Origin: a virus
Virus record (IMG/VR): IMGVR_UViG_3300027770_000164
Span: 1 to 33,389 of that record
Length of the DNA stretch: 33,389 nt
Strand: one strand, 5' to 3'
Shown here: piece after piece, positions 13,286 to 19,129 of the stretch
How positions within the stretch are numbered: position 1 is the first letter of the stretch
Layout: each line of letters starts with the position of its first letter
Position numbers and translations under genes: made by a program
The notes under the pieces: model-generated
Seen by the model: only the letters and a program-made list of their open reading frames with translations
Databases searched by the model: none
Told to the model about the DNA's origin: nothing

Positions 13286-13302
13286 GGTACCTCCAAAGTA
13301 CC
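13286..13302 (-). promoter_or_regulatory. Leader hairpin H1 with SD in the loop
   Basis: On the minus strand GGTAC pairs with GTACC around a 7-nt loop TTTGGAG, placing GGAG of the SD in the loop and its last G at the stem. ATG 13281 follows after 4 nt. A 27-bp segment (13279-13305) including the hairpin is identical at 13533-13559. Confidence 0.6.
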
Positions 13303-13341
13303 TGTTAGCGTGCCGGGATTGTGACCGGCTATCCGCATTAC

Positions 13342-13355
13342 CCCGCAGGTGCGGG
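13342..13355 (-). other. GC-rich hairpin directly after a stop codon
   Basis: CCCGC and GCGGG enclose a 4-nt loop immediately after the TGA at 13358-13356. No T tract follows, so it may stabilise or process the 3' end of the upstream message rather than terminate it. Confidence 0.35.
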
Positions 13356-13535
13356 TCACTCTGCGATGTCAGACTCTGCTAATTGCAGAGCGTAAACCGC
13401 CTCCCGCGTGGTGTTCCATGCTGCCGGGATGGTGTCGGTGTCAGGATCCGCGACAAGGCTACAGCCACAGGCCACAGTCCCATCAGCGTGCATGGTCGCA
13501 TGCAAATTACAGTCAGTGCAGAATATGTTCGTCAT
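13356..13535 (-). CDS. Small Cys-rich protein, 59 aa
   Basis: ATG 13535 is set by the SD in hairpin H2. The product begins MTNIFCTDCN and has a CGC motif at about residues 24-26, so it could hold one metal ion. It is otherwise acidic with a helical C-terminus (WNTTREAVYALQLAESD). Function unknown. Confidence 0.6.
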   Translation of the reverse strand: MTNIFCTDCNLHATMHADGTVACGCSLVADPDTDTIPAAWNTTREAVYALQLAESDIAE

Positions 13536-13539
13536 TTTT

Positions 13540-13556
13540 GGTACCTCCAAAGTACC
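13540..13556 (-). promoter_or_regulatory. Leader hairpin H2 with SD in the loop
   Basis: Same structure as H1: GGTAC-TTTGGAG-GTACC on the minus strand, 4 nt before ATG 13535. It is part of the second copy of the 27-bp repeat (13533-13559). Confidence 0.6.
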
Positions 13557-13578
13557 TGTCATTACGTTACGCTAGTGT

Positions 13579-13875
13579 TTAGTAGTGGAACGCGCAGCAT
13601 GACTGCTGATTGAGTGCAACTCGTTGGCAGTGTGAGCAATTCGGTTCGAGTGGTTCCGCCCGCGACGCCACCGGCACCACTGCGAGCCAGTACCGTGGTG
13701 GCGTGTTAGTGGTCCAATCGTGCCCGATAGACTCACCGAATGCGGGAGCGTTACGCACCCCATTCAAGGCCCAGATAGACTTACCAGGCCCCTTTGTGCT
13801 GACGTTCTCCGGCATGATATCCCGAGGGTCAGCATACAGCGCGGCGAAAAATTGGTCTTTGGTTACTTCGGTCAT
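13579..13875 (-). CDS. Hypothetical protein with C-terminal Cys motif, 98 aa
   Basis: ATG 13875 has GAAGGG about 7 nt upstream. The product has an aromatic N-terminus (TKDQFFAALYADPRDIMP), a middle with KGPGKSIWALNGVR and a CSHCQRVALNQQSCCAF tail with several Cys. GPGKS is only part of a P-loop and lacks the context of one. Function unknown. Confidence 0.6.
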   Translation of the reverse strand: MTEVTKDQFFAALYADPRDIMPENVSTKGPGKSIWALNGVRNAPAFGESIGHDWTTNTPPRYWLAVVPVASRAEPLEPNCSHCQRVALNQQSCCAFHY

Positions 13876-13879
13876 ATCG

Positions 13880-13963
13880 TTACCCTTCTATCAGATAAAA
13901 TACCGTCGCCCAAGTGACGACTACCGCGGCCCAGAGGGCCACATATGCGATGGCGCGGAACAT
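13880..13963 (-). CDS. 27-aa membrane peptide
   Basis: ATG 13963 overlaps the upstream TGA as ATGA-type coupling and is preceded by AAGGTGGT. The peptide is a single hydrophobic helix (AIAYVALWAAVVVTWATVFY). Its stop codon is 4 nt before the next start and overlaps the next SD region. The coupling supports translation. Function unknown. Confidence 0.5.
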   Translation of the reverse strand: MFRAIAYVALWAAVVVTWATVFYLIEG

Positions 13964-14352
13964 CACGCTACCACCTTGAACGGCTTATCCCACGCCCCGA
14001 TGTGGATGCTGACGTAGTGACCCACATCGAAGTAATCGCGCTGCGCGTCGGAGTTGTCATGGTTGCCCGTGTTCATGGCGTCCCTAATCGCCTCGAAGGT
14101 CGTCAGCAGGTCGCCGGACATCTCATAGTCTAGGTGGTACTCGTTGAGCTGGCGATAGCCACCACCAGCGTCGATTGGGTACCGCCGATCCACCGCCGGG
14201 ACTGTATTACACAGATCCACCGGAGCGGATTGCACAGTGAGTACCAGGGTTGAATGGTTGTGTACCCGCAGCGAGTACTTCCACCCCGCCGGAACTACTT
14301 TCTTCAGTTGCGCTGCGATGGCAGATTTTTTGTCTTGATTCATGTAGGCCAT
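13963..14352 (-). CDS. Conserved MAYMNQ-type phage/plasmid protein, 129 aa
   Basis: ATG 14352 has TAGGAG about 9 nt upstream. The N-terminus (MAYMNQDKKSAIAAQLKKV), followed by YSLRVHNHSTLVLTVQS, belongs to a widespread small protein family of phages, plasmids and integrative elements; members are recognised by this opening, but the function is unknown to me. The rest is acidic and aromatic. It ends FKVVA, whose codons give the SD of the next gene. Like the gene at 13075, it is a typical passenger of mobile-element accessory regions. Confidence 0.72.
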   Translation of the reverse strand: MAYMNQDKKSAIAAQLKKVVPAGWKYSLRVHNHSTLVLTVQSAPVDLCNTVPAVDRRYPIDAGGGYRQLNEYHLDYEMSGDLLTTFEAIRDAMNTGNHDNSDAQRDYFDVGHYVSIHIGAWDKPFKVVA

Positions 14353-14364
14353 TGTCTTGATCTC

Positions 14365-14541
14365 CTAATTTTCCCGTGCTTCCGGGTACGCTGAGAAGTA
14401 CCAACGTGCGGCACGCATCGCAAACTGCGCCGCAGTGTTAGGTGCCCCGCTGGCCACAAAAAACCGAACGGTTACCACTTCCAACCGTGCCATGTTGATA
14501 CAGGTTGCGCGATACTTCGCAAGTTTAGCCTGATAGGTCAT
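14365..14541 (-). CDS. Small basic hypothetical protein, 58 aa
   Basis: ATG 14541 overlaps the upstream TGA; the SD is the CAGGTGGT that also encodes the upstream QVV. The product is basic and helical (YQAKLAKYRATCINMARLE, FAMRAARWYFSAYPEAREN). An in-frame extension upstream lies inside the previous gene. Function unknown. Confidence 0.55.
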   Translation of the reverse strand: MTYQAKLAKYRATCINMARLEVVTVRFFVASGAPNTAAQFAMRAARWYFSAYPEAREN

Positions 14542-14759
14542 CACGCGACCACCTGATGATGCAGTCCGCATGACGGGTGGACGCAGGCGCAGCGATTGAC
14601 GAACCAAAGCTGGGCACCACCGATCAACTTTACGAGTGCCGAATCTTCCATGTTGACCACGCAGGCGACATTTAGCAACAGCCCAGCGGATGCAAGGGCC
14701 AGTGTCAGGCTCTCAGATTCAGCGAAAATATGGTTTGTTTTTGGGTTAATAAGTATCAT
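14541..14759 (-). CDS. Small hypothetical protein ending in QVVA, 72 aa
   Basis: ATG 14759 has CGGGAG 8 nt upstream, where the previous gene ends. The product begins ILINPKTNHIFAESES, has a hydrophobic stretch (LALASAGLLLNVACVV) and a CACVHPSCGLHH tail with Cys/His residues that could bind metal. It ends HHQVVA, the shared junction of this array. Confidence 0.55.
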   Translation of the reverse strand: MILINPKTNHIFAESESLTLALASAGLLLNVACVVNMEDSALVKLIGGAQLWFVNRCACVHPSCGLHHQVVA

Positions 14760-14763
14760 GATG

Positions 14764-14973
14764 TTAGCTCCCGAACGTCCCACCGACACGTTGACGTGCG
14801 GTTTGTGGTGTCCAGCGTTGGACTTTGCTACATGTCGCGTCATGGCCCTGTTTCTCACCCATGCCGCATTCAGAACAGCGAGCGTGGCCAGGAAATGGTC
14901 CAGTTTTTGGCGGTACAGCCAAATTTTTCCCGATCCGAAGCAGCTGATTCGTAAAAAAACTATTGTCCGGCAT
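14764..14973 (-). CDS. Small Cys-containing protein, 69 aa
   Basis: ATG 14973 has CGAGG about 10 nt upstream. The product is basic, with CSECGMGEKQGHDATC at about residues 33-48, a CxxC-x11-C zinc-finger-like cluster, and an Arg/Gln-rich tail. It may bind nucleic acid. No family recognised. Confidence 0.6.
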   Translation of the reverse strand: MPDNSFFTNQLLRIGKNLAVPPKTGPFPGHARCSECGMGEKQGHDATCSKVQRWTPQTARQRVGGTFGS

Positions 14974-14974
14974 G

Positions 14975-15181
14975 TTAGTTAACCTCGCGCATCAGCCAGT
15001 AAACATCGGAGCCAGTGCGGCGCGTGGCCAAGAACTGCGCGGCCCGTGGATCAGTATCGCGTGTCACATGCTGCAATGCTGCGAACAAAACAGCGTACGC
15101 CATATGGTTGCGCGAGCCATTTGGCCCGTACCATTTGCCCGTTTCGCGCATAGCTTTGTTGAGTACTTCGACTGCTGACAT
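14975..15181 (-). CDS. Small hypothetical protein, 68 aa
   Basis: ATG 15181 has a strong GAGGAG SD 5 nt upstream. The product is helical (VEVLNKAMRETGKWYGP, AYAVLFAALQHVTRDTD) and ends with DVYWLMREVN. This length and composition fit small phage proteins of unknown function. It is separated from the gene to its right by a 90-nt gap. Confidence 0.6.
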   Translation of the reverse strand: MSAVEVLNKAMRETGKWYGPNGSRNHMAYAVLFAALQHVTRDTDPRAAQFLATRRTGSDVYWLMREVN

Positions 15182-15213
15182 ATCGTCTCCTCATCAGTGC
15201 CGGATTGACCGGA

Positions 15214-15227
15214 CAGACGCCCGAGGG
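15214..15227. other. Palindromic hairpin in the 90-nt gap
   Basis: ACGCC-CGAG-GGCGT forms a 5-bp stem with a tetraloop; TTTC follows on the plus strand but no T tract follows on the minus strand. It lies between the cassette at 15249-15512 and the next leftward gene. Confidence 0.35.
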
Positions 15228-15248
15228 CGTTTCGGAGTGTTACAGGCT

Positions 15249-15271
15249 GATCTGGATCAGCGGATTAGACC
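15249..15271. repeat. Direct repeat copy 1 flanking a small gene
   Basis: 23 bp matching 15490-15512 with one mismatch. On the minus strand it could encode SNPLIQI followed by SL and a stop, but here it sits after the stop of the 67-aa gene and is not translated. Confidence 0.75.
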
Positions 15272-15475
15272 TCATTTCCACCCGCGATTCAATTTTTTCT
15301 TCGTAGCAAACTTTGCCACCACAACAGATGCACGTTCCGCATCTGCTTCCGCTACCATCGCCCGCTGGTACCACAGATCTGGCATACGATCTACCGTGAC
15401 CTCAATTCCTGCGTCACGAAGTGCAGCAACAATGCGATTGAATCCGTTGACCGCAGTCGATGTAATTTGCCTCAT
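15272..15475 (-). CDS. Small hypothetical protein carried between direct repeats, 67 aa
   Basis: ATG 15475 overlaps the upstream TGA as ATGA, with GGAGG about 9 nt upstream. The product is Val/Ala-rich with a basic tail (ITSTAVNGFNRIVAALRDAG, KFATKKKLNRGWK). The gene is bounded exactly by a 23-bp direct repeat: one copy in the end of the upstream gene, one right after this stop codon. I infer that it was inserted as a cassette. Function unknown. Confidence 0.6.
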   Translation of the reverse strand: MRQITSTAVNGFNRIVAALRDAGIEVTVDRMPDLWYQRAMVAEADAERASVVVAKFATKKKLNRGWK

Positions 15476-16224
15476 GCTGCCGCGCCTCCGATCTGGATGA
15501 GCGGATTAGACCGGGCGATGATACTGTGGTCTTGAATCACGATAGATTTCCGGCGGTCAGTGGCCGTGGCTCCATTGCAGAGTCTGCAATCAGAGCAGGT
15601 CGTTTTTTTGCCCGCCTCCGCAGATGCCGGGCAGGAGATCTCGTTAGCTGTTTTGACGGTGTCACCGTATCCGGCGACCCTGAAATATCGCCATCCGTCC
15701 GCGACAGCGCGAACCGCATCAGCGGCACTATCGCACGATGCCATGACGTAGGGACGCAACCATGTGGCCGTTTGCCACTGATGCGTATATCCCGTGCGGC
15801 CACGAGCAGCAGCAGCAATTGCCACCACTAGCCATTTCGGCATCATAGCCGGATCTCCGTATGCGCCAAACCGAACCAGGAGACCGGCGAAAATAGCAGG
15901 TATCTCAGATGGCGTAAGCTTGCGATATCCGCCCCGGGCGTAACAGGCATGGACGCCAAGGGCGCCCTTGCCTAAATTGACGTAACAACGACGTGAACCC
16001 GGAACCATAACGCCATCCGTATACTTTGCCCTGTGGATGCAGTTCCCACAGATGGCAACATCGTTACCACTGGCAACCCCATCCATAGGCGACTGATGCC
16101 GCAGAATGATGTAGATTTGCACCATTGCGCCTGTTTTGGCGTTAGTGCTAGCGTTCTTGAAACCCGTCGCGATGACAGCTATGTTGTCGTCCTCATAGAG
16201 AACGAAACCGTTTGTATTGGTCAC
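15472..16224 (-). CDS. Conserved Cys-rich phage/plasmid protein (DUF7227-like), 250 aa
   Basis: The start is GTG 16224, 8 nt after the GGAGG held in hairpin H3. The protein has three Cys groups: CGNCIHR near 60-65, CYVNLGKGALGVHACY near 80-95, and CPASAEAGKKTTCSDCRLC near 205-223. Between them come RFGAYGDPAMMP, GYTHQW and MASCDSAADAVRAVADGWRYFR. This set of motifs recurs in a family in phages and mobile elements that I recall as DUF7227-like; the function is not known to me. Eight or more conserved Cys suggest metal or iron-sulfur binding. Its 3' end carries one copy of the 23-bp direct repeat. Confidence 0.7.
   Translation of the reverse strand: MTNTNGFVLYEDDNIAVIATGFKNASTNAKTGAMVQIYIILRHQSPMDGVASGNDVAICGNCIHRAKYTDGVMVPGSRRCYVNLGKGALGVHACYARGGYRKLTPSEIPAIFAGLLVRFGAYGDPAMMPKWLVVAIAAAARGRTGYTHQWQTATWLRPYVMASCDSAADAVRAVADGWRYFRVAGYGDTVKTANEISCPASAEAGKKTTCSDCRLCNGATATDRRKSIVIQDHSIIARSNPLIQIGGAAA
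15490..15512. repeat. Direct repeat copy 2, inside the 3' end of the 250-aa gene
   Basis: 23 bp matching 15249-15271 with one mismatch. It encodes SNPLIQI near the C-terminus of the Cys-rich protein. Confidence 0.75.
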
Positions 16225-16227
16225 TTG

Positions 16228-16246
16228 TGACACCTCCAAAGTGTCA
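16228..16246 (-). promoter_or_regulatory. Leader hairpin H3 with SD in the loop
   Basis: On the minus strand TGACAC-TTTGGAG-GTGTCA forms a 6-bp stem with the same 7-nt loop as H1 and H2, but a different stem sequence that still pairs. GTG 16224 follows 3 nt after the stem. The predicted transcription start falls on the first base of the stem. Confidence 0.65.
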
Positions 16247-16251
16247 TCACT

Positions 16252-16287
16252 ACTATAGCACAACAGCGTCAAAAATAGCTACTATTT
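16252..16287 (-). promoter_or_regulatory. Leftward promoter with CTATTTTT element and extended -10
   Basis: The minus strand has CTATTTTT (16278-16271), 13 nt, then TATAGT (16257-16252) preceded by TGC, an extended -10. The upstream element is part of a palindrome AAATAG-CTA-CTATTT (16273-16287), a possible operator. The start is expected near 16246. Confidence 0.55.
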
Positions 16288-16370
16288 GAGCGTTATCATC
16301 GCCCAACAAGTCAAATAAAAAACCACAACAATCGCCTGAAAAAGACTACATAGAATTGCGCTTGTATGGT

Positions 16371-16541
16371 TCATTGCTGACCACGTCCAAAACACTCGAC
16401 GACTTTACCCCGGCCCGGTATTTTTGAGCCGATTTTGTACTGCGGGTCATGCGCCATTTGGCGTTCCAAAACGAAAACAAACTTGCCATTTTTCTCACAC
16501 TTGAAACCCGCGACATCTTTGCTGTACTGTGTCATGTTCAT
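16371..16541 (-). CDS. Small hypothetical protein at the head of the leftward array, 56 aa
   Basis: An open frame from ATG 16541 (or 16535) to TGA 16371 encodes a protein with normal composition: QYSKDVAGFKCEKNGKFVFV, LERQMAHDPQYKIGSKIPG and KVVECFGRGQQ. No clear SD precedes it, which lowers confidence, but candidate promoters lie upstream at 16677-16778. Function unknown. Confidence 0.5.
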   Translation of the reverse strand: MNMTQYSKDVAGFKCEKNGKFVFVLERQMAHDPQYKIGSKIPGRGKVVECFGRGQQ

Positions 16542-16792
16542 GTTTTTTACCAGATCTTCAGGTACCGAATCTACTCAACAAAATCGAACAGGCATCGCAG
16601 TGAGTGGCCTTAGTGTCCGTTTGTCTTTCTACTTCAGTTCCTGCCGACAAACCAACTCTAGCAGTTGCGATTAACCATTGTCTACTAAACGGTAAAAATA
16701 GTCTGTAAGTTGCTGATTCTAAACACAATTTTTTTGTTCAACGCTGGCAAATTATAGCCTTGGGACGCTGAAAAATAGGTAAAATCAGGGGT
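16542..16792. promoter_or_regulatory. AT-rich divergent regulatory region
   Basis: This 251-nt stretch lies between the leftward array and the rightward terminase small subunit gene and is visibly richer in A and T than its surroundings. On the minus strand it holds CTATTTTT (16778-16771) 14 nt before a perfect TATAAT (16756-16751), and CTATTTTT (16701-16694) before a weaker GACAAT (16682-16677). A rightward promoter for the small subunit gene must also lie here, but I cannot pick one with confidence. No gene of reasonable length is seen. Confidence 0.5.
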
Positions 16793-17266
16793 ATGGCAGG
16801 AAACCCACAACGTAACGCAGACATCGCACGACTCCGATTATGCACGCCTCAACAGGCATCGGACATATGGGACGCTATCCACTCAGGCCTATCGATCCGC
16901 AACGCCGCAGCCGAACTCGGCTACACGTACGCAGCACTATCAGATTGGCTACACCACCCAGAACGTGTGGAACTCCTTAAACGCGCACGCGCACGGGCTG
17001 CGTCAGTGTTGGTCGATCAATCACTGGAGATCGCGGATAATGGGGCCGATACGTCTGCGCCCGACCCTGCGCGAGATAAACTGCGCGTGCAGGCCCGGCA
17101 GTGGGCGGCATCACGTATGGACCGTGCGGCCTGGGGACAGCAGTCTGGACCGTCGGTGGAGCTTAACGTGGCGCACCTATACTTGGGGGCCATGCGTACT
17201 GTTCAACCTGATGATAATGCGCTAGTTATCGATGCGGTAGCGGAACCCGCGGAACCCGCGGCGTAA
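16793..17266 (+). CDS. terS: Terminase small subunit
   Basis: The 157-aa product has an N-terminal HTH, about residues 18-60: TPQQASDIWDAIHSGLSIRN, then AAAELGYTYAALSDWL, a pattern typical of phage terminase small subunits that recognise the packaging site. A basic helix (ELLKRARARAASVLVDQSLE) and a region common in TerS (RDKLRVQARQWAASRMD) follow. The tail has an AEPAEPAA repeat encoded by GGAACCCGC units. SD spacing is short (AGGGG one base before ATG). The gene is on the strand opposite the large subunit. Confidence 0.75.
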   Translation: MAGNPQRNADIARLRLCTPQQASDIWDAIHSGLSIRNAAAELGYTYAALSDWLHHPERVELLKRARARAASVLVDQSLEIADNGADTSAPDPARDKLRVQARQWAASRMDRAAWGQQSGPSVELNVAHLYLGAMRTVQPDDNALVIDAVAEPAEPAA

Positions 17267-17633
17267 CGTAACCGGGCGGTAGCCGCTCTGCTCTGCCCTG
17301 CCCTGCCCTGCAGCCCTGCAGCCCTGCAGCCCTGCAGCCACCCCCCCCCGGATGGGGGACCACCCCGACCGGCGCGGCCACCGGCTCTTAGTGCGTCTGC
17401 AATTTGCCATGTAAAAACTGAGGGCCGTCGAAAAAAAAGTTGGCAAAAAAAAATTGGGAAGGTGTGGGAAAATCCGGGAGGTTGTGGCGAGAGACAGCGG
17501 ATGCTGGTGGCACGCCTATGAGGCGGGGAGCCTGAAGACTACTTAGTATTAGTAGTTACTGGGATTGTGGGGTGTGCACACACGTAGTGTAACGTGAAAA
17601 CCGGAAGTATGCAAATGCTTACTTGCGGAGCGG
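17267..17633. other. Repeat-rich gap between terminase subunits, candidate packaging region
   Basis: No gene is seen in this 367-nt stretch. It holds 5-bp and 8-bp tandem repeats (17296-17337), a run of nine C (17341-17349) that can pair with GGGGG downstream, two A tracts of eight and nine between about 17430 and 17451 (T tracts for the leftward transcripts), an ACTACT/AGTAGT inverted repeat near 17540, and the 10-bp palindrome GTGTGCACAC near 17572. A pac or cos site near terminase genes is expected in many phages; this region is a candidate only. Confidence 0.4.
17296..17337. repeat. Tandem repeats CCCTG and CCCTGCAG
   Basis: CCCTG occurs three times in tandem from 17296, and the third starts four perfect copies of CCCTGCAG (17306-17337). 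They begin 30 nt after the terminase small subunit stop codon. Confidence 0.9.
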
Positions 17634-17750
17634 CTAACGGGGTGCCTTCTTCTTTAGCATCCTTCCGATGTACATCTTCTGCCAGAACTCAAACGACCGC
17701 CAGTTTGCGCCGTAGCGGCTGTGACCACTTGCTGTTATAGCTGGTGCCAT
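17634..17750 (-). CDS. Possible small basic protein overlapping the terL 3' end
   Basis: In the frame shifted by one from the large terminase, ATG 17750 opens 38 codons to TAG 17634, overlapping terL by 62 nt. The sequence is protein-like: GHSRYGANWRSFEFWQKMYI then GRMLKKKAPR, basic and aromatic. AGGA lies 12 nt upstream, a poor spacing. It may be a genuine small gene coupled to terL, or the remains of an alternative TerL C-terminus after a frameshift. Confidence 0.35.
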   Translation of the reverse strand: MAPAITASGHSRYGANWRSFEFWQKMYIGRMLKKKAPR

Positions 17751-19113
17751 ACAGTGCCGTTCCTGCCTCGCTGGCGAAAGTGAGGGCGACGGCGTCGGCA
17801 ACGTCGGGAGAACGGCGCGAACGTGCCCGGATCTCGTCCTTTGATTCGATTTTCATCTTGGCGGACCCAGACTGAAACCCGTAGCGCACCAGCGTTAACT
17901 CGTCACGCAGGCGCTTGTCTTCAGGAAGCCGACAGTCCCGACGCTCCAGCCATGCTTTCATCTTGAACCAAAGCTCGGCTCTCAGGTTGAGGTACGTGGT
18001 GCCCATTGCCGGGGACTCGGACACGTTGATGCCTCGGGCAGGAAGCCCCATTTCCCGCAGACGATCACAAGCGCCAGCCCCGAGGCCGATTGAATCGACA
18101 AGGATTTCCATTGGGCGCATATCAGAACTGGCGGAGTCCCATTCGGACTTGACGACGGCGGCGGTCTGCATGAGGTCCAACTTTGACCAGCACCGGGGCG
18201 CGTCCGCGATAACGTTTGATTGGCGCTTTACCAGACACGAGGAGTCGTCGCCAAACCGCGCAACGTCCAACCCCCAGATGATTGGTTCGTTCGGCGAACA
18301 GATTACGTCGCGGCCAATGGCCGACTCTACCAGTTCCAGCGGAATGACGGTATCGTCTTCAGCGCGAGGGAACTCGCCAAGCACGCGGATACGGTAGGCG
18401 TTGGAGTCGATGCCGTGCAGCGCCACGATGTCGTCAACAAATTCATGGGACACCCTGGGGGAGTCGAGGCACGAAACGTGCATCCTGAACCATTTCTTTG
18501 CCAGATCCGGGTTTGTGTGCGTTTCGTAGAACATGCCGTTTGTGCGGAGCGGGTTGCCCAGCAGAATTGTGACGGCAGAGTGCCCGGACATGGAACCGTA
18601 GGCGGCTTGAAAGACCGATTCAGGGATACCAGACGCCTCGTCAGCGATCAACATCACGTTTGTGGCGTGAACGCCGGCAAGGGCTTCCGGCGTTTCTGAT
18701 CGGCTGGTACGGGCAGAGATAAAGGCTTCATCTACTGCGCCAACCAAAACAACGCGGTCAGACTTTACTTCAAGCATCCCGCGGATCAGGGGCGGCAACT
18801 TCTCAATCCATGTTTTGATTTCGGCAAACAGCGCATCGAATAACTGACTGGCGTTCGGGGCGGTAATCACGATCTTGACCGGGATGCGCGTCAGAATGTA
18901 CCAGATTACGGCCCACGAAGCCACTGTAGACTTTCCGGTACCGTGGCCGGATCTAACCGTAATACGGCGCTCCCCGCGTGCGACGGCCATTAAAAACTCG
19001 TCTTGCCACTTGTCCGGGGTGGCCCCCAAAACCTCACGCACAAACAAGTCAGGGCGGTCGCGATATCGCTCTAAAAACTCAATAAACGGGTTTTCTTGCG
19101 GTTTATCTGCCAT
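17689..19113 (-). CDS. terL: Terminase large subunit
   Basis: Start ATG 19113 (MADKPQEN) is chosen; the longer frame runs through the divergent promoter. The 474-aa product is complete: Walker A SGHGTGKS at 55-62, Walker B MLIADEA at 154-160, coupling motif LLGNP at 184-188, and an RNase H-like nuclease with LDVARFGDD (Asp283), ILVDSIG (Asp340) and PDVADAV (Asp437/440). TerL powers DNA packaging through the portal and cuts the concatemer. It is leftward while small subunit, portal and all virion genes are rightward, so packaging genes are split across three transcripts. Confidence 0.93.
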   Translation of the reverse strand: MADKPQENPFIEFLERYRDRPDLFVREVLGATPDKWQDEFLMAVARGERRITVRSGHGTGKSTVASWAVIWYILTRIPVKIVITAPNASQLFDALFAEIKTWIEKLPPLIRGMLEVKSDRVVLVGAVDEAFISARTSRSETPEALAGVHATNVMLIADEASGIPESVFQAAYGSMSGHSAVTILLGNPLRTNGMFYETHTNPDLAKKWFRMHVSCLDSPRVSHEFVDDIVALHGIDSNAYRIRVLGEFPRAEDDTVIPLELVESAIGRDVICSPNEPIIWGLDVARFGDDSSCLVKRQSNVIADAPRCWSKLDLMQTAAVVKSEWDSASSDMRPMEILVDSIGLGAGACDRLREMGLPARGINVSESPAMGTTYLNLRAELWFKMKAWLERRDCRLPEDKRLRDELTLVRYGFQSGSAKMKIESKDEIRARSRRSPDVADAVALTFASEAGTALYGTSYNSKWSQPLRRKLAVV

Positions 19114-19129
19114 GCGTTCCAAGCGTACC

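Noticed and set aside
13579-13875. GPGKS motif as a nucleotide-binding P-loop
   Set aside because: The motif lacks the full GxxxxGK[ST] form and a Walker B, and the protein is only 98 aa.
14470-14490. Possible extra copy of the late operator (ACCACTTCCAA)
   Set aside because: Only the left arm is present; the right arm AAGTGGT is missing and there is no promoter next to it.
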